NCBI GenBank assembly: GCA_020161695.1
Contig: JAIUOO010000009.1
Span: forward strand, 97,510 to 161,509
Source: Pseudomonadota bacterium
Lineage (GTDB): Bacteria > Pseudomonadota > Alphaproteobacteria > Rhizobiales > Phreatobacteraceae
Length of the DNA: 64,000 nucleotides
Direction of reading: 5' to 3'
The notes beneath the pieces were generated by a model that was given only the letters and a program-made list of their open reading frames with translations, was not told the origin of the DNA and did no database searches. The translations under genes were made by a program, and so were the position numbers. Positions 17,474 through 27,143 of the stretch are shown here, piece after piece (positions within the stretch are counted from its first letter, which is position 1; every line of letters starts with the position of its first letter).

Positions 17474-18284
17474 GGACATCCTCCCGGGCGATCGCATGGT
17501 CCGCGAGGAACGCGGCGATCGTCTCGTTGAACAGGTCGGGCTCGGTGCGGGACAGCGCGTGGCCGCCCCGTGGCACTGTTACGAGCCGGGCTCCGGCGAT
17601 ACCGCCAGCCAGCAGCTCGGACGAATAGGGCGGGGTCAGGATGTCATCCTCGGCCACCAGCACCATGGTCGGGCAGGCGATCCGCGGCAGGTAGGGCCTG
17701 CCGTCGAACGCCATGATGCCGGCCACGCGCGCATCGAGAATGGAGGCCGGGGGCGATGCGGACGTGGCCGATTCGGCCTCCTGATCGAGCGCCGCCTTCC
17801 GGTCCTTCACGTAATAGGGCGGATAGAGGAACACCGGCGTCGCGCGGTGATACTCGGCCTCGCCCCCGTCGCGCAGGATGCGCCGGCGCAGGTCGAGGCA
17901 CATCTCCATCTGGCCGTCGAGGACGGCCCAGCTGGCATAGAGCACGAGGCTCGCGATCCGGTCGGGCGCATTGGCGGCAAGGACCTGCCCGATGGCGCCG
18001 CCGGTGGAATGGCCGACCAGATGGGCGCGGCCGATCTCCAGGTGGTCCATCAGGCGCAGAAGGTCGTCGGCCATGCCCTCGACCGAGTAGCGGCCCTCGA
18101 AGCGCGAACTGCCGCCCGTGCCGCGATGGTCGTGCAGGACCACGCGATGGTTCCTGGCCAGTTCCGCGACGTTCGGCGTCCAGTAGCCCGCGGAGCCGCC
18201 GAGGCCGGCGACGAGGAGGACGGGATCGCCGTCCCCCGTCACCTCAAAGCGGATATCGACGTCGCCAAGTCGTGCGATCGGCAT
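17463..18284 (-). CDS. Alpha/beta hydrolase with intact serine nucleophile, RutD paralogue
   Basis: A 273-residue alpha/beta hydrolase related to the RutD-like gene further down the operon, but with a full catalytic set: nucleophile elbow G-H-S-T-G (S93), aspartate in VLVAEDDILTPP and histidine in PRGGHALS. Unlike the RutD homologue it can act by serine catalysis, as esterase, amidase or carboxylic-ester-type hydrolase. It is 9 bases downstream of the permease and overlaps the ATPase gene. Substrate is unknown; context suggests an acyl or ring-opened intermediate of the same pathway. Confidence 0.85.
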   Translation of the reverse strand: MPIARLGDVDIRFEVTGDGDPVLLVAGLGGSAGYWTPNVAELARNHRVVLHDHRGTGGSSRFEGRYSVEGMADDLLRLMDHLEIGRAHLVGHSTGGAIGQVLAANAPDRIASLVLYASWAVLDGQMEMCLDLRRRILRDGGEAEYHRATPVFLYPPYYVKDRKAALDQEAESATSASPPASILDARVAGIMAFDGRPYLPRIACPTMVLVAEDDILTPPYSSELLAGGIAGARLVTVPRGGHALSRTEPDLFNETIAAFLADHAIAREDVHAA

Positions 18285-18293
18285 GATCCGCCC

Positions 18294-19124
18294 TCACCGC
18301 CACTTCAACAGGCGTTCGGCGCGGCCGACGAACCAGTCGAGCACGAGCGCGAGGATCATCAGGGCGAAGATGCCGGCCCAGACGCCGTTCAGATTGTAGA
18401 GCGTGCCGGCATAGTAGATGTGCTGGCCGAGACCCTGTTCCGCCGAGATGTACTCGCCGACCACCGCGCCGATCATCGCGAAGCCGATGTTCAGGCGGAA
18501 GGCCGAGGCGATCCACGGCACGGAGCCGGGAACGATGACCATCCGGAAGATCTGGAAGCGCGTCGCCCCCAGCGCCTTGAGCATGCGGACGTAGTCGTTG
18601 TCGACTTCCTGGCTACCGGCATAGCTCGCGATCATCGCCACGATGAAGGTGATGATGGCAGCCACGGCGATCTTCGATTCGATGCCGATGCCGAACCAGA
18701 CGATGATCAGCGGCGCGAGCGCGATCTTCGGCAGGCCGTTGAGCGCCACCATGATCGGGCGGATCACCGCCGCCGTCGTCGGCGACAGCCAGAGGGCAAG
18801 ACCCGCGGCGGAGCCGAACAGGCTGCCGATCAGGAAGCCGATGACCGATTCCTGCGTCGTCACCCAGGTGTCGATCAGCAGCTTGCCGTCGGTGATGCCC
18901 TTGACGAATTCACGGACGACGCCGCTGGGCTGGCCATAGATGTAGACCGGGATCCAGCCGGCGCGGATCGCGACCTCCCAGATCGCGAAGAAGCCCGCGA
19001 TGACGAGGACCTGGTAGATGAAGATGCGGCCGGTGCCGGGCAGCAGGCGCCGCGCGGCCGGGCGTGCGGGAGCGCTGCCGCGGCCGTCAGCCACGGCTCG
19101 CCCCGTCGTCTCGACGCTCGTCAT
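18294..19124 (-). CDS. ABC importer permease, SsuC/TauC type
   Basis: A 276-residue permease with six predicted membrane segments. The EAA loop reads VRMLKALGATRFQIF then MVIVPGSVPWIASAFRLN. It follows the RutC gene by 2 bases and precedes the serine hydrolase by 9 bases, so it is embedded among the catabolic genes and not grouped with its own binding protein and ATPase. With the binding protein at 20.3-21.3 kb and the ATPase at 16.7 kb it makes a complete NMT1-type importer, in place of the RutG permease of the classic rut operon. Confidence 0.9.
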   Translation of the reverse strand: MTSVETTGRAVADGRGSAPARPAARRLLPGTGRIFIYQVLVIAGFFAIWEVAIRAGWIPVYIYGQPSGVVREFVKGITDGKLLIDTWVTTQESVIGFLIGSLFGSAAGLALWLSPTTAAVIRPIMVALNGLPKIALAPLIIVWFGIGIESKIAVAAIITFIVAMIASYAGSQEVDNDYVRMLKALGATRFQIFRMVIVPGSVPWIASAFRLNIGFAMIGAVVGEYISAEQGLGQHIYYAGTLYNLNGVWAGIFALMILALVLDWFVGRAERLLKWR

Positions 19125-19126
19125 GG

Positions 19127-19513
19127 TCAGCTGCCGACATAGGCCGTGGTGGCGATCTCGACGAGGAATTCCGGGCGCACCAGCGGCGCCTGGATGCAGT
19201 AGCGCGCGGGCGGCGCTTCCGGGAAGTACTCCTTGTAGACCGTGTTCATGGCCGCGTAGTCCGCGAGGTCTTTCAGGAATATCTGGTTGAAGACGACGTC
19301 CTTCAGCGTGCCGCCGCCGGCTTCGACCACCGACTTGATGCTCTCAAGAACGTGACGGGTCTGGGCTGCCGCATCGCCGACCGCGAGCGTCTCGCCGTTC
19401 GGACCGATGGCGAGCGTGCCGGAGACATAGATGAAGCCGCCGGCCTTGCTGCCCGGGCTGTAGGGGGCGAGCGGCGGCGCGGAACCCGGCGGAATGATCG
19501 GCTGAACGGCCAT
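19127..19513 (-). CDS. rutC: RidA/RutC-family enamine/imine deaminase
   Basis: A 128-residue RidA-superfamily protein, full length for the family. It shows the [18 protein letters not shown] opening, the [17 protein letters not shown] middle and the arginine-containing [11 protein letters not shown] ending that forms the active site. In the rut pathway RutC converts aminoacrylate peracid to aminoacrylate or deaminates enamines. It lies between RutB and the permease, 31 bases after the former and 2 bases before the latter. A general RidA housekeeping role is less likely given this neighbourhood. Confidence 0.87.
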   Translation of the reverse strand: MAVQPIIPPGSAPPLAPYSPGSKAGGFIYVSGTLAIGPNGETLAVGDAAAQTRHVLESIKSVVEAGGGTLKDVVFNQIFLKDLADYAAMNTVYKEYFPEAPPARYCIQAPLVRPEFLVEIATTAYVGS

Positions 19514-19544
19514 ATGTCTTCTCCCTGAACTTGGTTCTTGTCGG

Positions 19545-20237
19545 TCAGGCCGCGACCGCGGCGACGCCGTCGCAGGCGCGCACGACGTCGTCGGTCACGG
19601 CCGACCAGCCGAAGAACTTCTCGACGTTGTAGATGGTCGCCTGCTGGATGAAGTCCGGACCGGCCTGGAAGCAGGCGTCATGGACGAGGACCGGGAAATA
19701 CTCCTTGAAGAAGGCGTCCCGGATCGTCGATTCCACGCAGACATTGGTCGCCACGCCGCAGACCAGCAGCGTGTCGATGCGGCGGCTGCGCAGGATGCTG
19801 TCCAGCTGGGTGCCGGCGAAACCGCTGTAGCGCGGCTTCGGCACCACGATGTCGGCCGGATCGGGTGTCAGGCCCTCGACCAGCGCATAATCCCAGCCGC
19901 CCTTGGTCAGCAGCTTGCCGGAGAGCTCCTGCCGGGTGCGCATCAGCTTGAGCGAATTGCCCTTGCGCTGGTTGACGGAATCCGGACCACCGGCCTCCTT
20001 CAGCTCCGGGTCCCAGCCGTTCTGCAGCCAGACGACCTGGGCGCCCGCCCGCCGGACGCTGCGCGCCAGCCGGTCGATGGTCGGGATGACCCGATCGGCC
20101 GGCGACAGGTCGACGCCGAGATGGCCGAAATAGCCGCCGGGCGAGCAGTAGCCGTTCTGCATGTCGACGATGATCAGCGCCGTGCGGAGCGGATCGAAGG
20201 ACAGGCTCTCGGGGCTGGCGGTGAGGGTGATGCTCAT
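19545..20237 (-). CDS. rutB: RutB-like ureidoacrylate amidohydrolase, isochorismatase family
   Basis: A 230-residue isochorismatase-fold cysteine hydrolase. The triad is visible: D25 in [10 protein letters not shown]134 in [10 protein letters not shown] and C167 in [11 protein letters not shown]. Long stretches match E. coli RutB ([38 protein letters not shown]), so orthology is likely. RutB splits ureidoacrylate peracid into carbamate and aminoacrylate peracid. It is the second gene of the operon, 14 bases after the binding protein. RutA, which makes its usual substrate, is not in the window. Confidence 0.9.
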   Translation of the reverse strand: MSITLTASPESLSFDPLRTALIIVDMQNGYCSPGGYFGHLGVDLSPADRVIPTIDRLARSVRRAGAQVVWLQNGWDPELKEAGGPDSVNQRKGNSLKLMRTRQELSGKLLTKGGWDYALVEGLTPDPADIVVPKPRYSGFAGTQLDSILRSRRIDTLLVCGVATNVCVESTIRDAFFKEYFPVLVHDACFQAGPDFIQQATIYNVEKFFGWSAVTDDVVRACDGVAAVAA

Positions 20238-20251
20238 GATTGTCCTGCTTG

Positions 20252-21319
20252 TCAGCTCGGGCGGCCGACCTTGGCGGTGGCGCGCTCGGCAAATCCGTTG
20301 TCGACCATTTCCTCGTAGGGCCGGGTCGTCCTGATCGCGCCGCCGGCCAGCTCGAAGGCCATGTCGGCTTCCCATTCCGCCTTGGAAATGGTCGGGTTCT
20401 TCGGAATGGCGCTGGACCTCCTGAGGAGATTGTCCGCCGCCGACCGGATGACCGCCTCGGAGACCTGCGAGAACTCGGCGACCGAGGCCTTCACGAACAG
20501 TTCGTTGCCGTCGGCATGAAGGGCGGCCTGAGCCTCGGCGATGGCGTCGCAGAAGGCCTGAACCAGCTTCGGGTCCTTGTCGATCAGGTCGCGCTTGACC
20601 ATCGCGGTGGTCCAGGACAGCGGGCCGATAATGTCCGAGAACGAGAAGACCGGCTCCAGATTGAACTGCTGCTTGGAGATGCTGACATCCCACTCGAACA
20701 TGGTCGCCACATCGGCCCGGCCGTCGAGGACGGCCTGCGCCTGCGCGCCGTTCGGCAGCTGGAGGAAGCGGACGCCGGCCTTGTCGGGCTCGAACCCGCC
20801 GCGCTCCTTCATGGCGAAGGTCGGCGTCTGGATGGTCGAGGACGGATAGCGCAGGGTCGCGATCGTCTTGCCACGGAAATCGCCGATCGCCTTGATCGGC
20901 GAGCCCGGCTTGGCGACCGCCCACATGGCGACGCCGCCGACGATCTTGGCGACGTTGACGAGCTTGGCGCCCTCGTTGGCGGCATTGACCGACATGCCCG
21001 CGCCGGTCACCGCGAAGGAGGCGTTGCCGGAGAGCACGACCGGTACGGCGAGCGCGATGCCGCCGGCCGAGGACACGGTCACGTCGAGCCCGTGCTTGCG
21101 GAAGAAGCCGCCGTGCTTGGCGGCATAGACAGACACGTACATGCCGAGATGGATGGCCTCGGTGACGCGCACGGGGATCGCGGCCTGCGCGAGCGCCGGG
21201 CTGCCGAGCCTGCCGAAGACGGCCGACAGCGCCGCGGCGCCGGTGCCGAGAACGACCGTGCGCCGGCTGGCGAAGGAGAGCGCCGGAGCGGCGGGGCGGG
21301 TCGGATTTTCGGTGTGCAT
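20252..21319 (-). CDS. ABC importer binding protein, NMT1/THI5-like
   Basis: A 355-residue periplasmic binding protein. A Tat-type signal (SRRTVVLGTGAAALSAVF) is followed by VRVTEAIHLGMYVSVYAAKHGG, the family opening. ATG 21319 is preferred, with GAGGGG about 8 bases upstream; TTG 21325 is possible. It is the first gene of the Rut-like operon, 98 bases downstream of the LysR gene. It should deliver the pathway substrate to the permease at 18.3-19.1 kb. Ligand unknown; the family binds pyrimidines, sulfonates and related compounds. Confidence 0.88.
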   Translation of the reverse strand: MHTENPTRPAAPALSFASRRTVVLGTGAAALSAVFGRLGSPALAQAAIPVRVTEAIHLGMYVSVYAAKHGGFFRKHGLDVTVSSAGGIALAVPVVLSGNASFAVTGAGMSVNAANEGAKLVNVAKIVGGVAMWAVAKPGSPIKAIGDFRGKTIATLRYPSSTIQTPTFAMKERGGFEPDKAGVRFLQLPNGAQAQAVLDGRADVATMFEWDVSISKQQFNLEPVFSFSDIIGPLSWTTAMVKRDLIDKDPKLVQAFCDAIAEAQAALHADGNELFVKASVAEFSQVSEAVIRSAADNLLRRSSAIPKNPTISKAEWEADMAFELAGGAIRTTRPYEEMVDNGFAERATAKVGRPS

Positions 21320-21417
21320 ATACAATCCCCTCTTCTGATTGAGGGGAAGCCTAGAGGGCCTGGCGTGTTGTTCAAAGTCGAGAATCGGTCATGCGATCTT
21401 GACGAAAAGGCAACACA

Positions 21418-22335
21418 TCAACGGTTACGCGCCTGCGCATCGACGAGGCTCTGGATCTGCGCGACCAGCACTTTCAGGAAGTCGGCGGCGGCATGGGACA
21501 AAGGTCTGTCGCGGTGAATGCTGACGCTGGAGCGGGACGTCCGGAACTCCCGGTCGGAGATGGGAATGGCGATCAGCGATCCCGCCGCCAGTTCTCGCAC
21601 GACGGTCAGCGCCGGCATGAAGGCGATGGCATTGCCCGTCGCCGCGAGGGTCTTGGTGAGTTCGAGGGAGTTGGTGGTGACCAGCACGCGCGGATCGTAG
21701 CCACGGCTCGCCACCACCTTGTCGAACACCTGGCGGAGGCCGAAGCTCTGCACGGGAAGCGCGAGCTGTTCGGTGCACAATTCGGCGAGCGACAGGCTCT
21801 CGCGGCCGGCGTACCGATGGGACGGCGCGACGAGGCAGGAAATGCCTTCCTTGAACTCCGCCACGACCTCGATTTCCGGGCGCGACACGGCGTTGAAGGT
21901 AATGCCGATATCCGCCTCGTCCTCCAGCAGCGCCTCGACGATCCGGTCGGTGGAGTCGGTGTAGACCCGGAACGAGATGTTGGGATAGCGCTGGTTGAAG
22001 TCGGAGAGGATGCCCGGCAGCAGGCCGGTCACGAAGCCCTCGATGACCCACAGGCTGATCGTGCCCCGGCGCAGCCCCATCAGGTCGTCGATGCCGGAGC
22101 GGGCGCGCTCCAGGTCGCGGAAGATGCGATGGCTCTGGCGCGCCAGCACCTCGCCGGCCGGCATCAACCTGACGCCGGTCTTGAAGCGCTTGAACAGCTC
22201 GGTGCCGAGTTCCGCCTCCAGCAGCGCGATCTGGCGGCTGACGGCCGAGGGGGCGACGTGGAGGCGGTCGGCCGCCTTGCGGATCGAGCCGAGGCGGGCG
22301 ACCTCGTTGAAATAGCGAAGGGCGAGGAATCTCAA
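21418..22335 (-). CDS. LysR-family transcriptional regulator of the Rut-like operon
   Basis: A 305-residue LysR-type regulator: winged HTH at residues about 5-60 (GSIRKAADRLHVAPSAVSRQ), then a PBP2-type effector domain (ISLWVIEGFVTGLLPGIL onward). The start is a TTG at 22335 with a clear GGAGG about 8 bases upstream; no ATG is suitably placed. It is transcribed in the same direction as the operon it precedes, and the 98-base gap would hold its binding site. Effector probably a pathway substrate or intermediate, by analogy with the family. Confidence 0.9.
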   Translation of the reverse strand: MRFLALRYFNEVARLGSIRKAADRLHVAPSAVSRQIALLEAELGTELFKRFKTGVRLMPAGEVLARQSHRIFRDLERARSGIDDLMGLRRGTISLWVIEGFVTGLLPGILSDFNQRYPNISFRVYTDSTDRIVEALLEDEADIGITFNAVSRPEIEVVAEFKEGISCLVAPSHRYAGRESLSLAELCTEQLALPVQSFGLRQVFDKVVASRGYDPRVLVTTNSLELTKTLAATGNAIAFMPALTVVRELAAGSLIAIPISDREFRTSRSSVSIHRDRPLSHAAADFLKVLVAQIQSLVDAQARNR

Positions 22336-22509
22336 CTGCCGTGCCTCCAGCCGCTGCCGTCGGGATAAGCCGCGTCCTTAGCACAGGAGCGTGAGCCCTC
22401 CGGCGCAGTCAAACGCAGACAAGCCCGGGCACGGCGGGACGACGTATGGCGATATGCGTTGCGGCCGTTGCCGATGCCGCGCCGAGCCTCGAACCGACCT
22501 CATTCCCCG

Positions 22510-24291
22510 TCAGGCTCGCCCCTCGGAGGACGGCAACCCGAAAACGGGGGTCGGCAGGCCTTCGAACCGCGCCTTGAGCTGGATCGCCAGGTAGCGCGAG
22601 TAGTGCCGCGACTGCGCGAGATTACCGCCGTGGAACCAGAGGCCCTCCTGCGCGGTCGGCTTCCACATGTTGCGGAGTTCGCCGACCCATGGCCCGGGAT
22701 CGCGCGCCGTGCCGGACCCCATGCCCCAGCAGAGCCCGACCCTCTCGGCGACCTCCGGCGAGATCAGCTCCGCCGCCCAGCCGGTCATGGAGCCGTAGCC
22801 GGTCGCATAAACGACGAGGTCCGCCGGAAGCCTGCTCCCGTCGTCGAGCAGCACCGCGTCCTCGGACAGGCCGGCAATGCCGACGCCGCTTCGCAGGGCG
22901 ATCTGCCGCGTGGCGATGAGTTCCGACGCGCCGACATCGATGTAGTAGCCGGAACCCCGGCGCGGATACATGAGCCCGAGCCCGGTCTCGTCCTCGCCGA
23001 AGGTCAGCTGGAAACCGACAGCGCGCAGCGCATCGTAGAACGCTGCGTCCTCCTGCTTCATGCGCTCGACAACCGGCTTCAGGAATTGCGGCAGCACGGC
23101 GAAGGGCGTCGAGGCGACCGTCAGGTCGGCCTTGTCGACATCGATGCCAGCCTTCAGCGCCGCTTCCGAGTAGAGCGACCAGCCGAGCCGCTGCACCGTC
23201 TCGGATCGCACGACAAGGGTTGGCGACCGCTGGATCATCGTGACCTCGGCGCCGTGCTCCCAGAGGTCGGCGGCGATGTCGTGGGCCGAGTTATTGGCGC
23301 CGACGATCACGCAACGCTTGCCGGCATAGGCTTCGCCGCCGGGATGGGCGCTGGAATGGTGCTGGGTGCCGCGAAACCGCTCCTGTCCCGGAAAGCGCGG
23401 AACCTGAGGCTTGCCGGACATGCCGGTGGCCAGCACGAGGTGCTTCGGCCGGAGAGTCACGGGCTCGCCGGCGCGCTCTACCTCGACGGTCCACTCGCCG
23501 CGCGCGGCATCGTAGGCCGCCTTCCGGCAGGCCGTGCTCGTCCAGAGATCGAGTTCCATGATCGAGGCATAGGCCTCGAGCCAGTCGCCCATCTTGTCCT
23601 TCGGCGTGAACACCGGCCAGTGCTCGGGGAACGGCAGATAGGGCATGTGGTCGAACCAGATGGGATCGTGCAGGCACAGCGAGCGGTAGCGGTTGCGCCA
23701 GGCATCGCCCGCCCGCGGATGCTGGTCGACGATCAGCGCCGGCACGCCGATCTGCTTCAGGCGGGCACCGAGGCCGAGGCCTCCCTGCCCGCCGCCGACG
23801 ATCAGCACATAGGGCTGCCCGTCGGTGCCGAGCCGGGCGTCCGTCGCGCGCTGGTCGGCCCAGGTGACGCGGTTGCGCACGGCGCCGTGAGTCGTGCCCA
23901 AGGGGCGTGTCTCGCCGCTTTTCTCCTCGAACCCCTTCAGTTCGCGCAGCGTCGTCAGCAGGGTCCAGCAGCGGCCGTCCTTCAGGCGCGCGTGCCCGCG
24001 CCCGCGTCCCAGCCTCGTCTCGAAGATGAACCAGAACTCGACGCCGGCGTCGGAGGTCCGGGGCTCGCCATCGAGCGCCCATGCCGAGGCGCCGGTCTCC
24101 CGCCCGCGGCTCGCCAGCATGGCGGCAATGTCGGCGCGGCCCTCCAGCGTCGCGATGTTCCAGGTGAAGGCGACGAAATCACGCCAGTAGCATTCGTCGC
24201 GAAAGAGCTCCGCCGCGCCGGCGGGAGCATTGCCCGAAAGATGCCCGGAAATAGCCGAAAGCCAGCGCGACGCCTCGCCTCGTGCATCCAT
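22510..24291 (-). CDS. Flavin-containing monooxygenase with N-terminal NTF2/SnoaL-like domain
   Basis: A 593-residue FAD/NADPH monooxygenase. Residues 1-130 are NTF2/SnoaL-like. The FAD fingerprint is VGGGQGG (165-171) and the NADPH site VGANNSA (330-336). The region where FMOs carry their signature reads FRGTQHHSSAHPGG, a diverged form. Relatives perform N- or S-oxygenation or Baeyer-Villiger reactions. ATG 24291 is chosen for the GGGGGGA 9 bases upstream; the open frame reaches 24420. It lies just upstream of the LysR gene, same strand, and could supply the oxygenase step missing from the Rut-like operon (inference). Confidence 0.85.
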   Translation of the reverse strand: MDARGEASRWLSAISGHLSGNAPAGAAELFRDECYWRDFVAFTWNIATLEGRADIAAMLASRGRETGASAWALDGEPRTSDAGVEFWFIFETRLGRGRGHARLKDGRCWTLLTTLRELKGFEEKSGETRPLGTTHGAVRNRVTWADQRATDARLGTDGQPYVLIVGGGQGGLGLGARLKQIGVPALIVDQHPRAGDAWRNRYRSLCLHDPIWFDHMPYLPFPEHWPVFTPKDKMGDWLEAYASIMELDLWTSTACRKAAYDAARGEWTVEVERAGEPVTLRPKHLVLATGMSGKPQVPRFPGQERFRGTQHHSSAHPGGEAYAGKRCVIVGANNSAHDIAADLWEHGAEVTMIQRSPTLVVRSETVQRLGWSLYSEAALKAGIDVDKADLTVASTPFAVLPQFLKPVVERMKQEDAAFYDALRAVGFQLTFGEDETGLGLMYPRRGSGYYIDVGASELIATRQIALRSGVGIAGLSEDAVLLDDGSRLPADLVVYATGYGSMTGWAAELISPEVAERVGLCWGMGSGTARDPGPWVGELRNMWKPTAQEGLWFHGGNLAQSRHYSRYLAIQLKARFEGLPTPVFGLPSSEGRA

Positions 24292-24459
24292 TGCCGGCAA
24301 TCCCCCCAATCCTCTTGAGGGCATCGTGCGGCACCGCTGATGCGGCCGGCAATGCGCCCGAACGACGGGCTGGCGTGCATACCGGCGCAGGGCTGTCCCG
24401 CGCGTGACGGTGCCTCGCACCCACGCTTAGGATGAGCCATCCGCCGCCGGAGATACGCC

Positions 24460-25704
24460 ATGCATGCGTCCGCCCCGCCCGCGTTGACCAACTCGGTCGA
24501 TACAGCCCTGCGCCTCAGGGCGCGCCAGGTCATTCCCGGCGGCCTCTGGGGCCATCTCAACGCCGCCAACCTGCCGGAGGGCTATCCGCAGTTCTTCGCG
24601 CGCGGCGAGGGCTGCCGCGTCATCGACGTGGACGGCCGCGAGTTCGTCGACTTCATGTGTTCATGGGGGCCGATCGTCCTCGGTCACCACCACCCGGCCG
24701 TCGAGGATGCGACGCGCCGGCAGGCGGCTCTTGGCGACACGCTGAACGGCCCCGCCCCCGTGCTGGTGGAACTGGCCGAACTGATGGTCGAGCTCATCCC
24801 CCACGCCGACTGGTGCCTGTTCGAGAAGAATGGCGGCGACGCGACCACCGCCGCCGTCACCATCGCCCGCGCGGGAACCGGCCGGAAGAAGCTGCTGGTC
24901 GCGCGCGGCAGCTATCACGGCGCGGTGCCCTGGTGCACGCCCTCGCTCGCCGGGGTCACGGCCGAAGATCGCGCCCATATCCTGCACTACGACTACAACG
25001 ACATCGCGAGCCTCGAGGCTGCGGTGGACCAGGCAGGGGGAGATCTCGCGGGTATCCTCGTCACGGCATTCCGGCACGACATGGCAAGGGCGCTGGAAAT
25101 GCCCGCCCCCGCCTTCGCGCGACGGATGCGCGAGCTTTGCGACGCGGCCGACGCGGCCCTGATCCTCGACGATGTCCGCGCCGGGTTCCGCCTTCATCTC
25201 GGCGGTTCGTGGGAGACGATCGGCGTCGCGCCCGACCTTGCCGCCTACAGCAAGGCGATCGCCAACGGCTATCCGCTCGGCGCCATCACGGGTCGCGACC
25301 GCTGGCGCGAGGCGGCAACGAAGATCTTCACCACCGGCTCGTTCTGGTGCGAGGCGGTGCCCATGGCCGCGGCGCTAGCGACCATCACCGAGCTGAAGCG
25401 CATCGAGGGACCAGCCGTCATGGCGCGCATGGGTCAGCGGCTGCGGGATGGGCTCGGTCGGCTCGCGGCGAAGCACGGGCTTGCGATCTCGCAGAGCGGG
25501 CCGCCGCAAATGCCGCTGATGTTGTTCGCGGACGATACCGGCTTCGCCAAGGGTTCAACCTTCTGCAGCGCCGCACTGAAGGCCGGCGCCTACTTTCACC
25601 CGAAGCACAACATGTTCCTGTCCTGCGCCCACACGGAAGCGGATATCGACCGCGCGCTGGACGCGGCGGACGAGGGCTTCGCAGCGGTGGCGCGGATGGG
25701 CTGA
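24460..25704 (+). CDS. Class III aminotransferase, glutamate-1-semialdehyde aminomutase-like
   Basis: A 414-residue PLP enzyme. The PLP lysine is K265 in AAYSKAIANGYPLGAI, and the cofactor aspartate region is LILDDVRAGFR (usually DEVRTGFR). The closest architecture is HemL, but the catabolic context and the changed DDV motif argue for a transaminase of an amino or aldehyde intermediate over tetrapyrrole synthesis. It is divergent from the flavin monooxygenase with 168 bases between, and convergent with the amidases, ending 3 bases before the amidase stop. Confidence 0.87.
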   Translation: MHASAPPALTNSVDTALRLRARQVIPGGLWGHLNAANLPEGYPQFFARGEGCRVIDVDGREFVDFMCSWGPIVLGHHHPAVEDATRRQAALGDTLNGPAPVLVELAELMVELIPHADWCLFEKNGGDATTAAVTIARAGTGRKKLLVARGSYHGAVPWCTPSLAGVTAEDRAHILHYDYNDIASLEAAVDQAGGDLAGILVTAFRHDMARALEMPAPAFARRMRELCDAADAALILDDVRAGFRLHLGGSWETIGVAPDLAAYSKAIANGYPLGAITGRDRWREAATKIFTTGSFWCEAVPMAAALATITELKRIEGPAVMARMGQRLRDGLGRLAAKHGLAISQSGPPQMPLMLFADDTGFAKGSTFCSAALKAGAYFHPKHNMFLSCAHTEADIDRALDAADEGFAAVARMG

Positions 25705-25707
25705 AGC

Positions 25708-27132
25708 TCAGACCAGCGCGTCGAGCGCCTTGACCAGCACCGGATGAGGCTGCGCGAAGCCGAGCGCCGCCTCGATGGCGAGCCCGGCTTCGAGGATCAG
25801 CCGCTCGGAGTATTTCGCTCCCACGACCTGCAGCCCGATCGGCAGGCCTGACGCCGACAACCCGCAGGGCACTGTCGAGGCCGGCTGTCCCGTCAGGTTG
25901 AACGGCAGGGTGAAGGGCACGCTGTCGCGCCAGCGGTCATAGACCTGGCAGTGATAGATCGTCTCAACCGGCGGGGCGACATGCGGCATGGTCGGCGTCA
26001 GCATCAGGTCGTAGTCGCGATGGAAGGCCGCGAACTCGCGACCGAGCGCGGCCCGCGCCGCTTCGGCATCGAGCAACTGGTCGATGGTGACCGCCATGCC
26101 CCTTTCGGCGAGATCACGGAAGGTCGGATCGAGCTCGTCCCAGCGCTCCTTCGGGATCAGGCGCATGCGGCGCGCGAAGGCGCCAATCCAGTAGACCTCG
26201 AAGCGGCCCTTCAGTTCGCCGATCGGCGAGGGCACCTCGGTGATCGTGGCGCCGTAGCTGCGCAGCTTTTCGACGGCGGCATCGACGACGGCGCGCACCT
26301 CCTGGTCGGGACCGAAGCCGCCGAGGACCGGCGCGTAAGCGATGCGCAGGCCCTTGAGCTTGGGTTCGAGCCCGGTCATCCAGCCAGGAACCGTCGGCGG
26401 CAGCGCGAACCAGTCGCGGTCGTCGGGACGCGCCATGACGTCGAGCGTCGCGATGGCGTCCTCGACCGTCCGGGTGATCGGCCCGCCGGAAACGAGGGTC
26501 GCGAACATGCCCTCCTGCGGGTGATGGGGCACGCGGCCGAAGGTCGGCTTCAGCCCGTAGAGGCCGCAGAGATTGGCGGGGATGCGGATGGAACCGCCGC
26601 CGTCATTACCGAAGGCGATGGTGCCGATGCCGGCCGCCACGCAGGCCGCCGCGCCGCCGCTGGAGCCGCCCGGCGAGGCCGCGATGTTCCAGGGGTTGCG
26701 CGTCGGCCCGTCCTGCAGCGGCCCGTCGGTCAGGCCCTTCCAGCCGAATTCCGGCAGGCGCGTCTTGCCGAGGATGATCGCACCCGCCTCGCGCAGGCGC
26801 GCAACGACCGGCGAGTCCGCCGCGGCGGGCGTATCCGGGGTCGTGCGGGAGCCATGGCGGGTCGGAAATCCCGCAACGTCGACATTGTCCTTGATGGTCA
26901 CGGTGACGCCGTCGAGCGGCCCCGTGGGGCGGCCGGCCGCCCAGCGCGCGTCACTCTCCTGCGCCGCCTTCAGCGCACCATCGACATCGACGACCTGCAT
27001 CGCATGCAGCACGGGATCGATGCGCGCGATGCGCTCCAGATGCAGGCTCGCGATCGAACTCGGCTTGGCGGTGCCGGCGGCGTAGCGCGCGCCGAGTTCC
27101 GCGATGGTCAGGAAGCAGTCCGCGTCTTGCAT
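25708..27132 (-). CDS. Amidase, amidase-signature family
   Basis: A 474-residue amidase with the Ser-cisSer-Lys triad: K81 in VTIKDNVDVAG, S157 in SPGGSSGG and S181 in GGGSIRIPA. It would hydrolyse a linear or aromatic amide to acid and ammonia. ATG 27132 is chosen; the open frame continues upstream only as a shadow of the neighbouring amidase. It is 11 bases downstream of a second amidase gene, so the two form an operon. The GatA role is excluded because no gatB or gatC is adjacent and the sequence belongs to the catabolic branch. Confidence 0.88.
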   Translation of the reverse strand: MQDADCFLTIAELGARYAAGTAKPSSIASLHLERIARIDPVLHAMQVVDVDGALKAAQESDARWAAGRPTGPLDGVTVTIKDNVDVAGFPTRHGSRTTPDTPAAADSPVVARLREAGAIILGKTRLPEFGWKGLTDGPLQDGPTRNPWNIAASPGGSSGGAAACVAAGIGTIAFGNDGGGSIRIPANLCGLYGLKPTFGRVPHHPQEGMFATLVSGGPITRTVEDAIATLDVMARPDDRDWFALPPTVPGWMTGLEPKLKGLRIAYAPVLGGFGPDQEVRAVVDAAVEKLRSYGATITEVPSPIGELKGRFEVYWIGAFARRMRLIPKERWDELDPTFRDLAERGMAVTIDQLLDAEAARAALGREFAAFHRDYDLMLTPTMPHVAPPVETIYHCQVYDRWRDSVPFTLPFNLTGQPASTVPCGLSASGLPIGLQVVGAKYSERLILEAGLAIEAALGFAQPHPVLVKALDALV

Positions 27133-27143
27133 CGGGGAAATCC

